Notes: a model not told the origin generated them from the sequence alone. Positions 20,441-32,250 are shown, numbered from the stretch's first letter. The stretch is 64,000 nucleotides of DNA from Epiperipatus broadwayi (GCA_028023455.1 JAQFVV010000027.1:4587845-4651844), one strand, 5' to 3'. Numbers and translations are program-made.

Positions 20441-21240
20441 TAGTGAAGTGAGTGAAGAAATTATACTTAAATACCAAACAGCATTAAATATTGTCACTGA
20501 AAAACTAAAGTTTAATTAAATCTATAGATAAACAGTGAAAAAATCATACTATTATGTGCATTTCTAGTTAATAAGAATTTTTATATTGTTTTTTCTTTGA
20601 TTTATATATATATATCCTATTGCAAGTATAATGAGAATTTTCATGTATTTACCTAGATAATTTTTCACCTATAATATAATTAGGCAAACAGCCAATTAAA
20701 ATTAGAAAATTGTAAACTGAAATCATATCACTTAGGTAAATACACAGAAATTTTCAATATTCTCAGTATTGTAGATATATTTAAGATTTCCACTTTACCA
20801 CACATTCTGGAAACATATGACTAAAGACATCTGAAAAAAAAAAACAAATAATTCCAAGAATTGTTCTATGTATTTATTTATTTTTTTCTAGAAAATTCCA
20901 TGTTGCCTCAAAATGATACTTCTGGTCTAAATTTATCTGGAAATAATCTATCTAAAGAATGCATTTGAACAATCTGTATATTGGAAATTCTATTGCAATC
21001 GTGTGATGAATATGTCCAAATGATTAATAAAAATTATATATTTTAGATGTTATTTTTATTAATAAATGGCATGAGTTATCAATAAAATATAAAATTCTAT
21101 ATTTCAAAGATTGAATTGCAAAACTTAATTTGCACAAAATGGTGTATTTATTAATACTTTATTTATCAAGCAAAAACAATTATAAAAGTATTTTTTTGTT
21201 TTCACATTGCTTTCATTCATTTGAAAGATATTTTTATGTA
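20441..21240. other. AT-rich spacer with a weak inverted repeat
   Basis: 20,618-20,665 and 20,730-20,770 are loosely inverted (GTATTTACCTAG against CTTAGGTAAATAC). No gene or RNA is seen. Confidence 0.35.
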
Positions 21241-22030
21241 ATCCTTTGACACTGTAACAGGTTTAATTATTGTTCCTAATAAGTGTTTTGTCAGCTTTTA
21301 ACATTTTGATAATATTATTCAATCATTATTCTAAATCAGAATATAATACATTGGATATGATTTGGTAGAATTTTACATCTACAAACAAAATAAATTTTAA
21401 AAAGTTATATTTGAACTTTTCAAATATTAAAAAAATGTTATACTAAAAATAAAGAATGGTTCATCATTCAACAGCCATAATAAGCAGATTGAATTTATAA
21501 AACCAATGAACTCTTTTTTATTGACATTTCTCTTTAAAATCTGAATGAAAATAAATATCTAATAAATCTATTAAATTTTGCTTTAAAATATTATTATTTT
21601 TAATTATTTTTATAATATTTCAATATGTTGTAACAGATTTATGATGATGTTTTAGCAATCAGTTTATAAACATCTGCTCTGTAATTTGCATTGTTAACAT
21701 TATGCTGGAAATTATTACCATCTATTTTTAAAAATAAAACATATACATATAAAAATGTGTAATTATATATACTTTTGATTTTTAATAACTATTACACAAT
21801 AATTGTGCAAAAACAATCATAAATCTTAATAAACTTTGCAAAAAAATCAAGTTTTTAATTATTCAAAATATTTTCTCAAAACAAACATGCATGTGAAATC
21901 CAAATAACAAATTGACCATCAAGGTGGGATTTTAAATGTTTGAAATTACCACATTTTTGGTTATCCTAACATCTTTAGACTCTCTTAAATTAAAATATCA
22001 GAGATATACATGAATTTTTCAATTAAGCAA
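21240..22030. repeat. Diverged copy of a dispersed repeat of about 0.8 kb (R850)
   Basis: Order of landmarks matches 28.31-29.13 kb: TTTTAAAAATAAAACAT, TTTTTGATTTTTAATAA, TATTACACAATAATTGTGCA, AATCATAAA, AAAATCAAGTTTTTA. Similarity is lower than between the 28.3 and 62.0 kb copies. It has no ORF. Confidence 0.5.
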
Positions 22031-22189
22031 AATAGTAAGAATCTTAGTAGATGGTGGTAGAATATCCATACAAGGCTTCTCAGCCAGGGGAAAAGGTTGG
22101 TTAATAAATAGAAATTATATTTATTTTTACAATTATATAATGATTTTAGAGGGATTAAACTTTATAACAATAAGGAAGGAAAAAAATTT

Positions 22190-22985
22190 CTGTACTTATA
22201 CTTATGACAATCCATCCTGCTTGATGGCATTGTTCCTCCAACAAAACACATCGATATAATGTTATTGGGCCATTACATTTTCTTTAATATTTTAATAAAT
22301 AAACAATGCACAGACAATTCTTTAACTTTACATTATTTTATTATTTTTTAAACTAATGTTATAGATTTTCAATCAATAAGCAATTTTTTTTTGTTTTATA
22401 ATAAATGTTCTTTTATTTTAGTTTTTTTTTTTTAAATAACCAATATTTTTTTGTTTTGTAAAAAAAATGTTCATTTAGGTTAAGGGGTTTTTTTATTTGG
22501 AAAGTAATTGAATATATTTGCAAAGTGTTCGTTTGTTAATAGCATGTTTTTTCACTAATGTTGATTTGATTACTTCAAACATAGTTTTATTTTTGGTTGA
22601 TAAACAATGCCTCAATAACCAATTTATTTTTGTTTGGTAATAAATGTTTCTTTATTTCATGTTTATTTTTTGCAAGCCTTAATTTAATATATTAGGCAAT
22701 AGAGACAGCTTGAATGAATACTTTTTTCCACAAGTAGCCATTTCTTCACCAACACAAGCTCTCACAACATATGAGACTTTAGATTCAGGTATACTGAATT
22801 GCCACATTTCTTAATTTTAATGCATTTGGGGGGATTACATTGGGTACAGTGTGACAATTGAGGACCCTATAGTAATTCATTTAGGTTTGAAAATAATTAC
22901 TTCCAAGTGAATATTGGTTCACTTTCCACCATTTAAATTATTCACACCCTATCATAATAACTTAGTGATATGTTAAGTGTCAGCA

Positions 22986-23037
<52 letters not shown>

Positions 23038-23041
23038 TGCT

Positions 23042-23074
<33 letters not shown>

Positions 23075-23305
23075 GGTAAACAATATGTATCAGAGCTAAC
23101 TGATATGGTAGGATAAGTGTGAATTGCAAGAGCAATTGATTGCAAAACACACTGCTGGCCACCATTAGGCAAAAGACTCAATTGCTAGCACTCAATTACT
23201 GATAGCAATTGAGAAGTTGTGCCTGATAAACAGTATTTTCAAATACTTTTGGCTAGCAACACCACCATCAAGAGGGATGGATTGTCATAAGTATGAGTAC
23301 CAAAA
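22190..23305. repeat. Long-spaced inverted repeat around a TA microsatellite
   Basis: 22,193-22,238 (ACTTATGACAATCCATCC, then GCTTGATGG) is mirrored at 23,260-23,302 (CCATCAAG, GGATGGATTGTCATAAGT). Between them is AT-rich sequence and, at 22,989-23,034 and 23,046-23,074, (TA)n blocks inside a GCATTCAT/ATGAATGC palindrome. No coding sequence. Confidence 0.6.
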
Positions 23306-23379
23306 TCTCTTATTGATAAATAAATTACTCAGATTATATATACCTCAACAAGAAGTAACTGAGGCTTCCAGTGAGCTAT

Positions 23380-23830
23380 ATACATAAATAAATTCTCTAA
23401 AAGGCAGATGACACCATCTGTATTTTTAGCATTTGTTGTTATATATGCTTAGTTAATGTAATTTTAAATAAAAGAATAAATTTGATATATTAAGTTATAT
23501 ATTATTTAACATATTTATAGAATATAACTCATCAGAAACTCCAGTTATTTCCTGTTCAGTTACATATAATCTGAGCTATTTATTAATTATTTAGCGATGT
23601 TAAACTGAGTTTTCATTTCATATTCAGAGGTTGTTTAAACTAAAGCTCTGCTTTGATGATTCTTTGAGTGTTTAGATAGTGATTCATATCATTTATTTTA
23701 TAAATATATGAAATCAATAGATCAATTTTACTCCTTCATTTAAAATTATGTAAACAAATAACTAAGCATATATAACAACAGATGCTAAAAGGGCAGATGG
23801 TATCCTCTGTCTTTTAAAGAGTTCAGTTGC
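23380..23830. repeat. Foldback repeat
   Basis: AAAAGGCAGATGACACCATCTG, TTTAGCATTTGTTGTTATATATGCTTAGTTA (23,398-23,457, written here in parts) is mirrored at 23,760-23,815 by TAACTAAGCATATATAACAAC, GATGCTAAAAGGGC and AGATGGTATCCTCTG. Centre is non-coding. Confidence 0.55.
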
Positions 23831-23869
23831 TTCCTGTTTTTGTCAGTAAAAAATTAATTACAAAGTAGA

Positions 23870-24200
23870 TATATTGATCTTTAATTAGGGTTTGAAGTTT
23901 ATGTCAGCAATAAGATTAATATGAAAATCTCTAGATTAATAAATGATTAATAATAATCATTAATGTATTAATCTAAAGTGAATGATGTCAGAGTTGTGAG
24001 TACAGAAAATTTGGCACCCGAGATCAAATTATAATTATATATATATATTCTAAAGTTTATATCTGTGCTAGGAATTATATGATAATATCTAGCCTAACAA
24101 ATCATTAATAATAATTATTAATGTATTTATCTGCAGTAGATAATGTTTAAGTTGCAAGTACAGAAAGTTTGACACTTATAAATCAACTTATAATTTAAAT
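23870..24200 (+). repeat. Two Fam3 body units without hammerhead
   Basis: Both units contain ATAATCTCTAG or TAATATCTAG, AATAATAATCATTAATG or AATTATTAATG, a TATC-T-AAGT or GCAGTAG segment, and GTACAGAAAATTTG or GTACAGAAAGTTTGACACTTATAAATCAA. These match the body that lies upstream of the Fam3 ribozyme at 29.57-29.70 and 31.93-32.05 kb. Confidence 0.55.
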
Positions 24201-24292
24201 CTACATAATCTGTAAAAAATTTCTACCATATAAAACTATTCACAGATGCTAATGTTATATTGATAACTAGATTAATATCCTGACACTTTTAG

Positions 24293-24430
24293 CACATGAA
24301 ATACTCTCAATCCAAGGCACAAGATAAAATGTTTGAAAAGATAAAAATTTAAGTAAAAGGGATAAGATGGTTTGTTATTATCTTTTCAATAGTTTTATCA
24401 TGTCTTTGGATTGAGAGTATTTCAAGTGCT
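24293..24430. repeat. Foldback repeat with a third arm at 24.69 kb
   Basis: 24,293-24,345 (CACATGAAATACTCTCAATCC...) is mirrored at 24,377-24,430 (...GGATTGAGAGTATTTCAAGTGC). 24,690-24,768 repeats the second arm and its flank (GAATTGAGAATATGTCACATGC, CAATAAACCAGTGCTGG). Confidence 0.65.
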
Positions 24431-24779
24431 CAATAAACCAGTGTTGGAGTATTAATTTAGTTATATAATATTAACTGCTGGGAAAAGATAATATTTACAT
24501 ATTTCATTATTTGATTTGTTATTGACAGGCTGTAAAGTGAAAAATTTCACGATTAAAACAATATAAAGCAGTCTCTGAAGTTTAGCCTTAAAAAAGTAAT
24601 GGGATCACTTTAAGATCATCATGCTTTTGTTCCAAAGTGCTTCTTATTTGCATATATAAATGAATTTAGGTAAAAAGAATAAGATGGTCCTTTCTTACCT
24701 TTTCAAAAGTTTCATCTTGTGTTGTGAATTGAGAATATGTCACATGCTCAATAAACCAGTGCTGGGATGTTGGTTTCAT

Positions 24780-25720
24780 GTACAGCTATAATGTATGTAA
24801 ACCTTTTAGACAGATTTTTTAAAATCCAGTTCTAAAGAATACATTTCGATCTTCATTTAATTGTATTTTCTAATTTCACTATAGTTATATTTATTCTTGG
24901 TCAATGTGTTTTTGCAATATAGAGCTCATTAAAGCTTAGAATGGAGTGTTAAAATTGAGCTGTTGGATTAAATTGCATAAATTATATTAAGTTGTGCCAA
25001 ACTATCACCAGATCAAGTGCTACCATTTAATCTCAATATCTTATTATCTATTCCACTAGCAACTCTATATCTTCACCTCTAATTCTGATGCTTTATGTGA
25101 ACCTGAGTTCTTAGTAGAAGTCAAATAAAAATGTTTCATAAATCTGTCTAGAACATTTTGATCCAAAACTCTGGATTAATTTTTAGCTCATAAATATAAC
25201 AGTATTCTATAAAAATTTATTAAAGCATCAGTGCAAGGCAAAAGTCATATGACATTTTGTTAGTGTTGCCTAATCCCACCTGTCTTTGGAATGGACAACT
25301 TAATGCATATATAATTACTAGTTCATTAATTTCTCAAATATTTAAAGGCATCAATCTAAACTATAATTATCCACTCAAAAATTACTTTTAATCTTTTTTT
25401 TACCATCTACTTTCACTGTTTTGATAACATTATCAATAAAGTATATCATTCAAAAATATAATTTATTAGATACTTAAAATGTCCATTTCACCACATATTC
25501 TCAAAATATATCAATAAAAATGCCAAGATTTATTTCATGCTGCAGCTGTACTCTTCAGTTAATTTGGACACAATCTTTTATATCTTCATCATTTGTTCAT
25601 TATGGATTAATACAAATCATTACAATGTCAGATAATAAAAAAATGACATGTATAAATTATTTGGTGTATTTATGTTTAATTTTAAAAGAGCAGAAAGATA
25701 TTTTAATCATAAACTGAGTT
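24780..25720. other. AT-rich spacer
   Basis: No supported feature. A 65-codon plus ORF at 25,520-25,717 has no recognisable motif. Confidence 0.35.
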
Positions 25721-25855
25721 TAAAATTGATATCTGAGCTATAAATAATATTATAATCTCTAATCTAATAAATGATCAATAATAATCATTAATGTTTTATC
25801 TAAAATGGATGGTGTCAAAATTACAAATAGAAAAAGTTTCATATTTGTAAATGGG
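25720..25855 (+). repeat. Fam3 body unit
   Basis: TAATCTCTAATCTAATAAATGATC, AATAATAATCATTAATG, ATGGATGGTGTCAAAATTAC and AAAGTTTCATATTTGTAAAT follow the Fam3 body order. No ribozyme core is attached. Confidence 0.5.
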
Positions 25856-25949
25856 AGTGTGCATCATTTTACATTTGAATTTGAGTTCCTGCTTCTATTA
25901 ACTCTCCAGAACTGCTCCCTGATGAGATTTTTGTAAGTTTTCAACTTTT

Positions 25950-26300
25950 GATTCAAATAAAAAAATTTTAATCCCTGATGTATCTATCAAATTGTTTTAA
26001 AATATTAAAACTGATTTTAATTTTTAAAATAGCTCAATTTATCTTAATATTGTGTCTGTAGTGACATATTAATTATAATTTCTACAAAATTTAGTAACAC
26101 ACCCCTAGGGTTTTCTTTGTTAATGTTATATTAAAAGCTATTTCCCTTCTATTTTAAAAATAAAATATATACATGTAAAATAATAGTGTAATAAGTATAT
26201 TTTTATTTTTTAATAATTATTACACAAATATTGTGTAAATATAATTATGGATCTTAAGAAACTTTGCAAAAAAAAAATTATATTTCCAGTTCTTCCAAAA
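25950..26300. repeat. Partial copy of R850
   Basis: TTTTAAAAATAAAATATATACATG, TTTTTAATAATTATTACACAAATATTG and GATCTTAAGAAACTTTGCAAAAAA follow the order seen at 21.7-21.85 kb. Upstream part is missing or too diverged. 26,301-26,640 is AT-rich with nothing recognised. Confidence 0.45.
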
Positions 26301-26639
26301 ATATTGTCAAAATAATTTAAGAAATGGCTGTGGGCACTAATAAAAAAGAATTCAATTAAAGAGAATAAGGCAGTGCTATAATTTATTTTATTTTGTTGCT
26401 ATTTGATTATAGTGGCCTCTTTTGTTCTTTTTTTAATTAAAACATCTAATATATTAAAATAATGTGAAGTTATAAATTAAAGAGTAGCAAAATGTCTCAA
26501 TAGATGACTATATAAATGTAATTTTTTAAAAAAATATGATTATAGCATTTTCCCAGGATTTGTCTAAATCAGGAGTCTTCGACTTTTTTTTTTGCTTACC
26601 ACCCACTTTGATATATTTTAGAGAAATTACAATATGCTA

Positions 26640-27385
26640 TCTATCCCATTTATATGTGATGTGATGTATTATGGCTTCTCTTTAAACGAAGTCAAGAATA
26701 TCTCAGCAATTATACCCAGATAAACCTGTTAGCCACTTTATTTTCCCTTCCCCACTCTAAATTTTCCCATATTCTGCTCCATCCCATTTCCACAACATAA
26801 TCTTTGTCAACTCTATAACCTTTATTTCTAAATCCCCTTTATCTTTTCCCAAACCCAGAATAAAAACCAATAATTCCCTTTCTGTATAATCACTTTTTTC
26901 ATATTTATTCTTCCATAACTTCATTATATGTACCCTTTCTGTTTTCAAGCATTTACATTCAATTAACAAATGCCTAATATTTTCTATTCCTTCCTTACAT
27001 AATTTTCAAAATAAATCACCCTTTTTTTTTTCATTTACATGTATATTCTCTTGTAGCTAAAGATCCTGTTTGAGCCTTAAATAATAAACTACTTTCCTTA
27101 CTATTATCATATATTAACTCACACCTAATATTATGTTTATTTCTATATATATTTAAACTCTTTTTCTCTGTCCATACTATTTCTTCATCTCTCTAACTCC
27201 CTATTCTTTATTAATAAATCTATTCTTTTATCCCATTTCTTACTACTACAACACTCAACAATCCTCTTAACACAATCATCTCATCTTTTGTACAAATATA
27301 CTGATATAAATTCTTTATCCAAATCTTTTGCATACTGCATTACCTTTCTCACCCATCTTGTTACCTGCCATATTTGACATTACAC
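26640..27385 (-). mobile_element. 5'-truncated copy of the 9-12.9 kb LINE
   Basis: Reading the minus strand, this matches 12,225-12,915: AGAAAGGTAATGCAGTATGC, GATTTGGATAAAGAATTTAT and the C-terminal protein region, then GGATGGAGCAGAATATGGG, GTGGCTAACAGG and the tail ending in CATCACATCACAT (26,650 region). The 5' end is near 27,385. Frame breaks are common. Confidence 0.8.
26757..26969 (-). pseudogene. LINE ORF2 C-terminal fragment
   Basis: The open 70-codon stretch reads LIECKCLKTERVHIMKLW, NKYEKSDYTERELLVFILGL, and DKGDLEIKVIELTKIMLWKW. It aligns with LIECKSLQVERAQIMKLW...FLVFILGLEKDK at 12,598-12,730. Here the frame continues beyond the stop that ends the 12.7 kb copy, so the ancestral ORF2 ended with ...LWKWDGAEYGKI or near it. 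Confidence 0.75.
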
Positions 27386-27389
27386 GTGA

Positions 27390-28305
27390 TGCCATCTATC
27401 AGAATTTTAGTGTCATATTTTTAGAATTTCATACTGACAGTATGATATCACAATGCACATTCAATACAAAATTCTAAATATTAATATTATTTTCAAAATA
27501 TACAAATTAAATAAAATCTGTATAAAACAGTATCATAAAATAAAAATGCAGATTTTAAAAAATTAGATGAAAGTATTATGGCATTAAATTAATTTTCAGC
27601 CTGAAAATTCATAAAATGGCCAATGGTGGGCACTATTAACTATGTTGAAGACCCCTACTCTAAATTCTTCTGAGCTAATGATTATATAAGTTAATAATAA
27701 TAAAGGAATGCTATATTAATTACTTTCTTTTACTAATAATGGTTTCAATCATACTTTTAAAACAATATATATTCCTTTTAAATTAGAGATTATAAATTAA
27801 ATTGTTTGAACAAGTTCATTGCTAACACCTCCCACTCTTTTAAAAATGGTCTAGTGGCAGTTTAGGTTATATTTGAAAATTGTTTTTTTAAAAATAGGTA
27901 TTTATTCTCTATCTTTTTTTGATAATCTTTACATCATTTATTACACATGTAAGTTTACAAATGAAAGATATTCTAAAAAATAATATTTAAACTCTGCAAA
28001 ATAGAAGAACAAAGTACTAAACTGAATATATAATGATAACCAAAGCTCTTATCACAGTGGATTTTAACTATCATCTATTCATCAAAATTATTAAATAAAA
28101 TATTTTTTGATATTTTTTTTAAATATGGAAATGAATTTTAATAGAAATATCATAAAAGAATAAAAAAGTGTTTTAAATTTTTTAATTAGCTATTATTAAA
28201 ATTTCACAAAAAATCTCTTCACTCATCTATAAAAGCATTTTTTTTTAGCAAATAATCACAACTTTAACTTTACCATAATTATGATTTTAGTAACCTGTCT
28301 ACTTA
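27390..28305. other. AT-rich spacer
   Basis: No recognised feature. Confidence 0.4.
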
Positions 28306-28309
28306 ACCC

Positions 28310-29135
28310 TTTTGCACTAGAGTAGCATTCTGACAGATTTCTTTGTTCTCATTTACTTTAAGCCTTCAATTTTCACTTTAATATTAAACCATTATTATTT
28401 ATCAGTATATAATAAATGTGACCTCATTTCAAAGATATTTTTGGTTAGAAATTAAAATAAATTTTAAAAAATCACATTTGATTTTCACAATTATTTTTAA
28501 AATTATATTTTAATCAAAACAAAGTGCTGTTTCATCATCAAATTTCAGGTGGAACAGATTCAATTTTCAAAATGAATGAAATCTTTGATGTTTGTTTTTT
28601 TAAAATCTGAATTAATTATTTTTAATATTCAGTAAATCTATCAGTTTATGCTTTAAAAGTTTAAAATTTTTACATAATTTTTATGATGTCGCTAAATATT
28701 ATAATAGAATGATGAGTGACATCATTTCTAGACAGTTGTATTTTCTGCGACCATAATCTCTATGATAACATTTAAAAGAATATATTTTTTATATTTAAAA
28801 ATAAAACATTTCTATAAAAAAATAAATATGTAATAATATATATTTTTGATTTCCACTAATTATTATCCAATTACTATATAAAAATGATCATAAACTTTCC
28901 AAAAAATCAAGTTTTTAGACCATCTTAATACTTTCTCAAACTAATCTCACAAAGTTTGAGATCACCAACCACATAATAGGTACCCACTAATACATACTTC
29001 GAAGACCTGCTTATTTGATTATTCTGACATCTTTTGAATTTTTCTAAAATTACAAATTTTAGAAAATATACATGAATTTTAAAGCTGTAAAAAAAAAAGG
29101 TTTGCAAAATTTTCAGCAGAGGGCGATAATGCACA
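28310..29135. repeat. R850 dispersed repeat, well-preserved copy
   Basis: It matches 62.03-62.84 kb almost throughout: ATTCTGACAGATTTCTTTGTTC, TTAAACCATTATTATTTATC, AAATCACATTTGATTTTCA, CATCATCAAATTTCA, AATGAATGAAATCTTTG, TTTATGCTTTAAAAGTTTAA, GACATCATTTCTAGACAG, ATAAAACATTTCT, and CAAGTTTTTAGACCATC. Neither copy is coding and no terminal inverted repeat is obvious. Confidence 0.75.
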
Positions 29136-29535
29136 TAGTTTTTTGACTTCCAGCATAAGAAAGTTTCATAATTAAAAACACAATGGTTAAAACAAACATT
29201 TTCAAATAAAATCTAATTGAAATCATGTATTGGTTTGGTTTAAAATAAATATTTTATAAATATGTTGCATAAGTAAGCATATATATGTAAATAAATGTTG
29301 AAAATTACAAACTGTAAAGAAAAATGCACACTCTCAAAACCTAAGGCCAAATAATCTACCAATCAGTGGTGTGGTTGGTTTCTTTAAATTATGATACAAT
29401 GATCAGGGAATTGTTTGATTCCATTGGATTGTTGAAATCTGTATGACATTTGCATGATAATGATGACTTCACATTTTTTAATTAATAATTTCAGTTTCAA
29501 TTTCTACCACAAAAAGGAACTAGCAAACTAATATT
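29136..29535. other. AT-rich spacer
   Basis: No recognised feature. Confidence 0.4.
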
Positions 29536-29539
29536 ATAG

Positions 29540-29950
29540 ATATTAATAATTTTTATTAGTCAATCATTAAACTCCAGATAATCTCTAATCTAATGAATGA
29601 CTAATAAAAATTATTAATATGTTTCCATTAAATGGTTTGCATCAAAGTTGTGAGGACAGTAAGTTTGACACTTATTAATTAAACTATAGTAGACAGCTAT
29701 ATATATATATATATTAAACAATAATGTGTAAGAGTTTGTGATGCGCAACAACTGAAGAATGCATCAACATGAAATATGTATCTTGGAAATCATACATCTT
29801 TTTCACATCTCTTTGGTCATATGTTTATAGTTACACCCTTCCACAAAGTGTTAAAAGTGGATAGAAACACCTCCCTACCTTGCATGAAAGTGATGTAGTG
29901 AAAATTACACTACAGAGATATTATTCACTAACATTATAGATAACTGCAAA
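29540..29950 (+). mobile_element. Fam3 unit with hammerhead
   Basis: The body (ATAATCTCTAATCTAATGAATGAC at 29,578, AAAAATTATTAATATG, GTTGTGAGGACAGTAAGTTTGACAC) is followed by a TA run, the hammerhead at 29.75 kb, then TTTTTCACATCTCTTTGGTCATATG, CACTTCCACAAAGTGTTAAAAG-type text and GAAAATTACACTACAGAGATATTATTCA. This order (body, ribozyme, 3' part) recurs in every full Fam3 unit. Confidence 0.7.
29746..29786 (+). ncRNA. Fam3 hammerhead ribozyme candidate
   Basis: CTGAAGA (29752-29758) is an allowed CTGANGA. Helix II is ATG...CAT (three pairs, decayed loop). GAAA is at 29771-29774, helix III is A-U and U-A around ATGT, and C17 is at 29782 in an ATC triplet. Helix I pairs CAA with TTG. Core bases are intact but helices I and II are short. 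Confidence 0.65.
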
Positions 29951-30189
29951 CTAGTGAAGAAAATCCACACTGGTGGCAGCACCATCACAATACTTCAATA
30001 TGATCCATTTGTTTATGACTGGAAGGCAATTTATTAAAAGATGATAGCAAGAAATAATGATTTATCACAGATGATAATCAGAAATGTCATTTATAACTTG
30101 TTACTCTACAGTCTAGTTATCTAGACTAAAATATATTTACATCCATAGATTTTAATTATAAAAACTGCTGGCAGTTTAATGGTTGTATC

Positions 30190-30655
30190 AAGATTTTTCA
30201 AATCTCAGAGTTTTGTCTGTTTAACTGCTTGATCAAGCATAAAAAATGGTGATCATGTAACATTTAGTGGTTTAATACCAATCCTGCCTGATAGCACAAA
30301 GGTGGCTATGGTTATTAAAGAACTAAAGACACCAAAATGTATAAATACTGAACTGAGTTCAGACCTAAAGGACTATATAAGCTAATGAGCTTGGATTGAA
30401 AATATTGTTTTCAATTTTAGACTCCTAGTGTTGTAGTTAAGTAGAGGTAAAAGGTGACTGCTAGAGGATTGCAATAGATCCTAAGATCTAGGTGCAGTGC
30501 TCTCAGATCCAAGGCTCCTCACTGATGCAATCCACAAGCTAAAAATTAATCTGTGGATATTGGATGAGTAGGCATGCACAAATCTTCTTGCACCCATTAA
30601 TTACTCTGGCTTGCACTGAGTGGCACTACTGTATGGAGAGTTTTGTCTTTTTAAT
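30190..30655 (+). repeat. Fam1 unit with decayed hammerhead
   Basis: GATCATGTAACATTTAGTGGTTTAATACC, GTGGCTATGGTTATTAAAGAAC, GGTGCAGTGCTCTCAGATCC and GGATATTGGATGAGTAGGCA mark a full-length-like plus copy. The core at 30,522 reads CTGATGC, and GAAA has become AAAA, so the ribozyme is dead. Confidence 0.75.
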
Positions 30656-31615
30656 GGTATTAAAACTTCATTTCATTGTCAACATTTTCAACCATTATTA
30701 ATCCATCTCACAATAAAGGTATCTCCAAATTTAATCCAGCTTCTCTAATTCATCTATCACATGTAGTCTTTTTCTAGATCTTTAACAATCTCTTAAGATT
30801 CATTTTAAAACTTCAATGATCTATCCATTAACATCTTGCCTAGAAATATGCCCATCCCAGCTCTATTGCAGTCTTTCAATTCTCTCAATATGGGTTTGTT
30901 CTTTCACCCATATATTTTGTGAATGTAAACTGCTTGCATCTACCTAAATTTATATTATAAAATCAGAGTAAACAACTCATTTTAACTGACTCACAGATGT
31001 ATATACCCATTCAGTAACTCTCAACATACCTAGAAAAATATTCCTTATTTGGAGAACTATACAAATACTTACAAACCTGCAGCGATACCCACAATTCAGT
31101 GCAATTTTATATTATTTGTTTATAATTGTTTAGCAACAACTACAAGAAAGTATTTTGATGATAATAAGTATATCATAAGGCATGTAAATCATCAATATGA
31201 TAGATAATACATGGGCTCACAACTAATGATTATGTGTTCTGCAATCTGAGTGTCATAAATGGATGTATTTGTTTCACCTCTTGCACTCCTTATCTTTTTT
31301 TATATTTGTGATTTCTATTTGTTTCACCTCTTGCACAGTGGACCAATGATATTTGATGATGATGATAATGGTGATCTTTAGTTATTACCATACCAACAGT
31401 AAAACATTGTTTCAAATTGCAGGTTGGACAATGACATTAACTATATAACCTTATGCTATTTTGAAAAAGTTAACCAATATAAAAAAATGTCTTCATTTGG
31501 TTACAAGAAGTCCATACTGACAGAATGTAATGCTAATTGTAATATTGTAAGAATTATGCACTCTGCTTATCTTAAATTTGTAAGCAGGGTGATGAAATAT
31601 ATGTATTCATTAATA
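30656..31615. other. AT-rich spacer
   Basis: No supported gene. The 72-codon plus ORF at 31,424-31,642 runs into the Fam3 unit and has no recognisable domain. Confidence 0.35.
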
Positions 31616-31679
31616 ACTTTTATTAGTCATTCATTAGACTAGAGTTTATCCACTTAATGATTAATATTTCTGACCTGGA

Positions 31680-31725
31680 CCAACTGATGAGTGCTGCTAG
31701 TTCAGAATGAAATGTGCAGCTTGGG
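31680..31725 (+). ncRNA. Fam3 hammerhead-like motif, decayed
   Basis: CTGATGA is at 31684-31690 and GAAA at 31709-31712. Helix I arms CCAA and TTGG pair. Helix II is broken by an insertion (only CTG-CAG left) and the cleavage triplet has become AGC, losing U16.1. It is probably inactive. Confidence 0.6.
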
Positions 31726-31739
31726 AATCATACACTCTT

Positions 31740-31826
31740 AAACAAGGCAAAACTCTCCATACAGTAGTGCCACCCTGTGCCAACCAGAGTATAAGAGATA
31801 GTGATCATGTGATGTTTAGTGGTTTA
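31740..31826 (-). mobile_element. 87 bp Fam1-derived insertion with 13 bp target duplication
   Basis: The sequence ATCATACACTCTT occurs at 31,727-31,739 and again at 31,827-31,839. The 87 bp between joins the two outer ends of Fam1 (GGCAAAACTCTCCATACAG, CACCCTGTGCC..CCAGAG and GATCATGTGATGTTTAGTGG) without its middle or ribozyme. This shows that Fam1 sequence moved after the Fam3 dimer was in place. Confidence 0.85.
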
Positions 31827-32100
31827 ATCATACACTCTTCCACAAAGTGTTAAAAGTAATTAAAAACTAGTTCCAATCTTGCATGAGAGTGGTATCGTGA
31901 AAATTACACTGTAGAAATATTATCCATTAAGTGGATAATCTTTAGTCTAATGAATGACTAATAAAAGTTATTAACACACTTGCATCAAGTGGTAAAGTTG
32001 TGAGGGCAGTAACTTTAACACTTATCAGTTACATGGTAGGAATTGACTATCTATATATAGTGAATAATGATAAAGATATGTGTAAGAGATTATGAGCTAG

Positions 32101-32142
32101 GCAACTGATGAGTGCTGGTTCAGCACAAAATGTGCATCTTGA
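32101..32142 (+). ncRNA. Fam3 hammerhead, G12 lost
   Basis: CTGATGA is at 32105-32111. Helix II GTGCTG-GTT-CAGCAC has six perfect pairs (32112-32126). GAAA reads AAAA. Helix III is AT-GTGC-AT with C17 at 32138, and helix I pairs CAA with TTG. The single core defect is G12 to A in what would have been a CACGAAA CpG. Confidence 0.7.
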
Positions 32143-32250
32143 GATCATTCACCCATCTACAAGATGTTAAAAGTGGATAGAAACCAGCGCCTACTTGGTG
32201 TAAGAGTGGTACAGTGAAAATTGCACTACAGAAATATTATTCATATAAGT

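Larger units (their letters stand above)
31616..32250 (+). mobile_element. Fam3 tandem dimer (retrozyme-like organisation)
   Basis: Two hammerhead motifs in the same orientation, at 31,684 and 32,105, bracket one complete unit. The spacing is 421 bp, but 100 bp of that is a later insertion (87 bp plus a 13 bp duplication), so the original period is about 321 bp. Between them lie the 3' part, the body and the TATATA segment in the usual order. Known retrozymes and some Penelope-like elements have this ribozyme-unit-ribozyme layout, which would release a monomer RNA. Confidence 0.7.
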
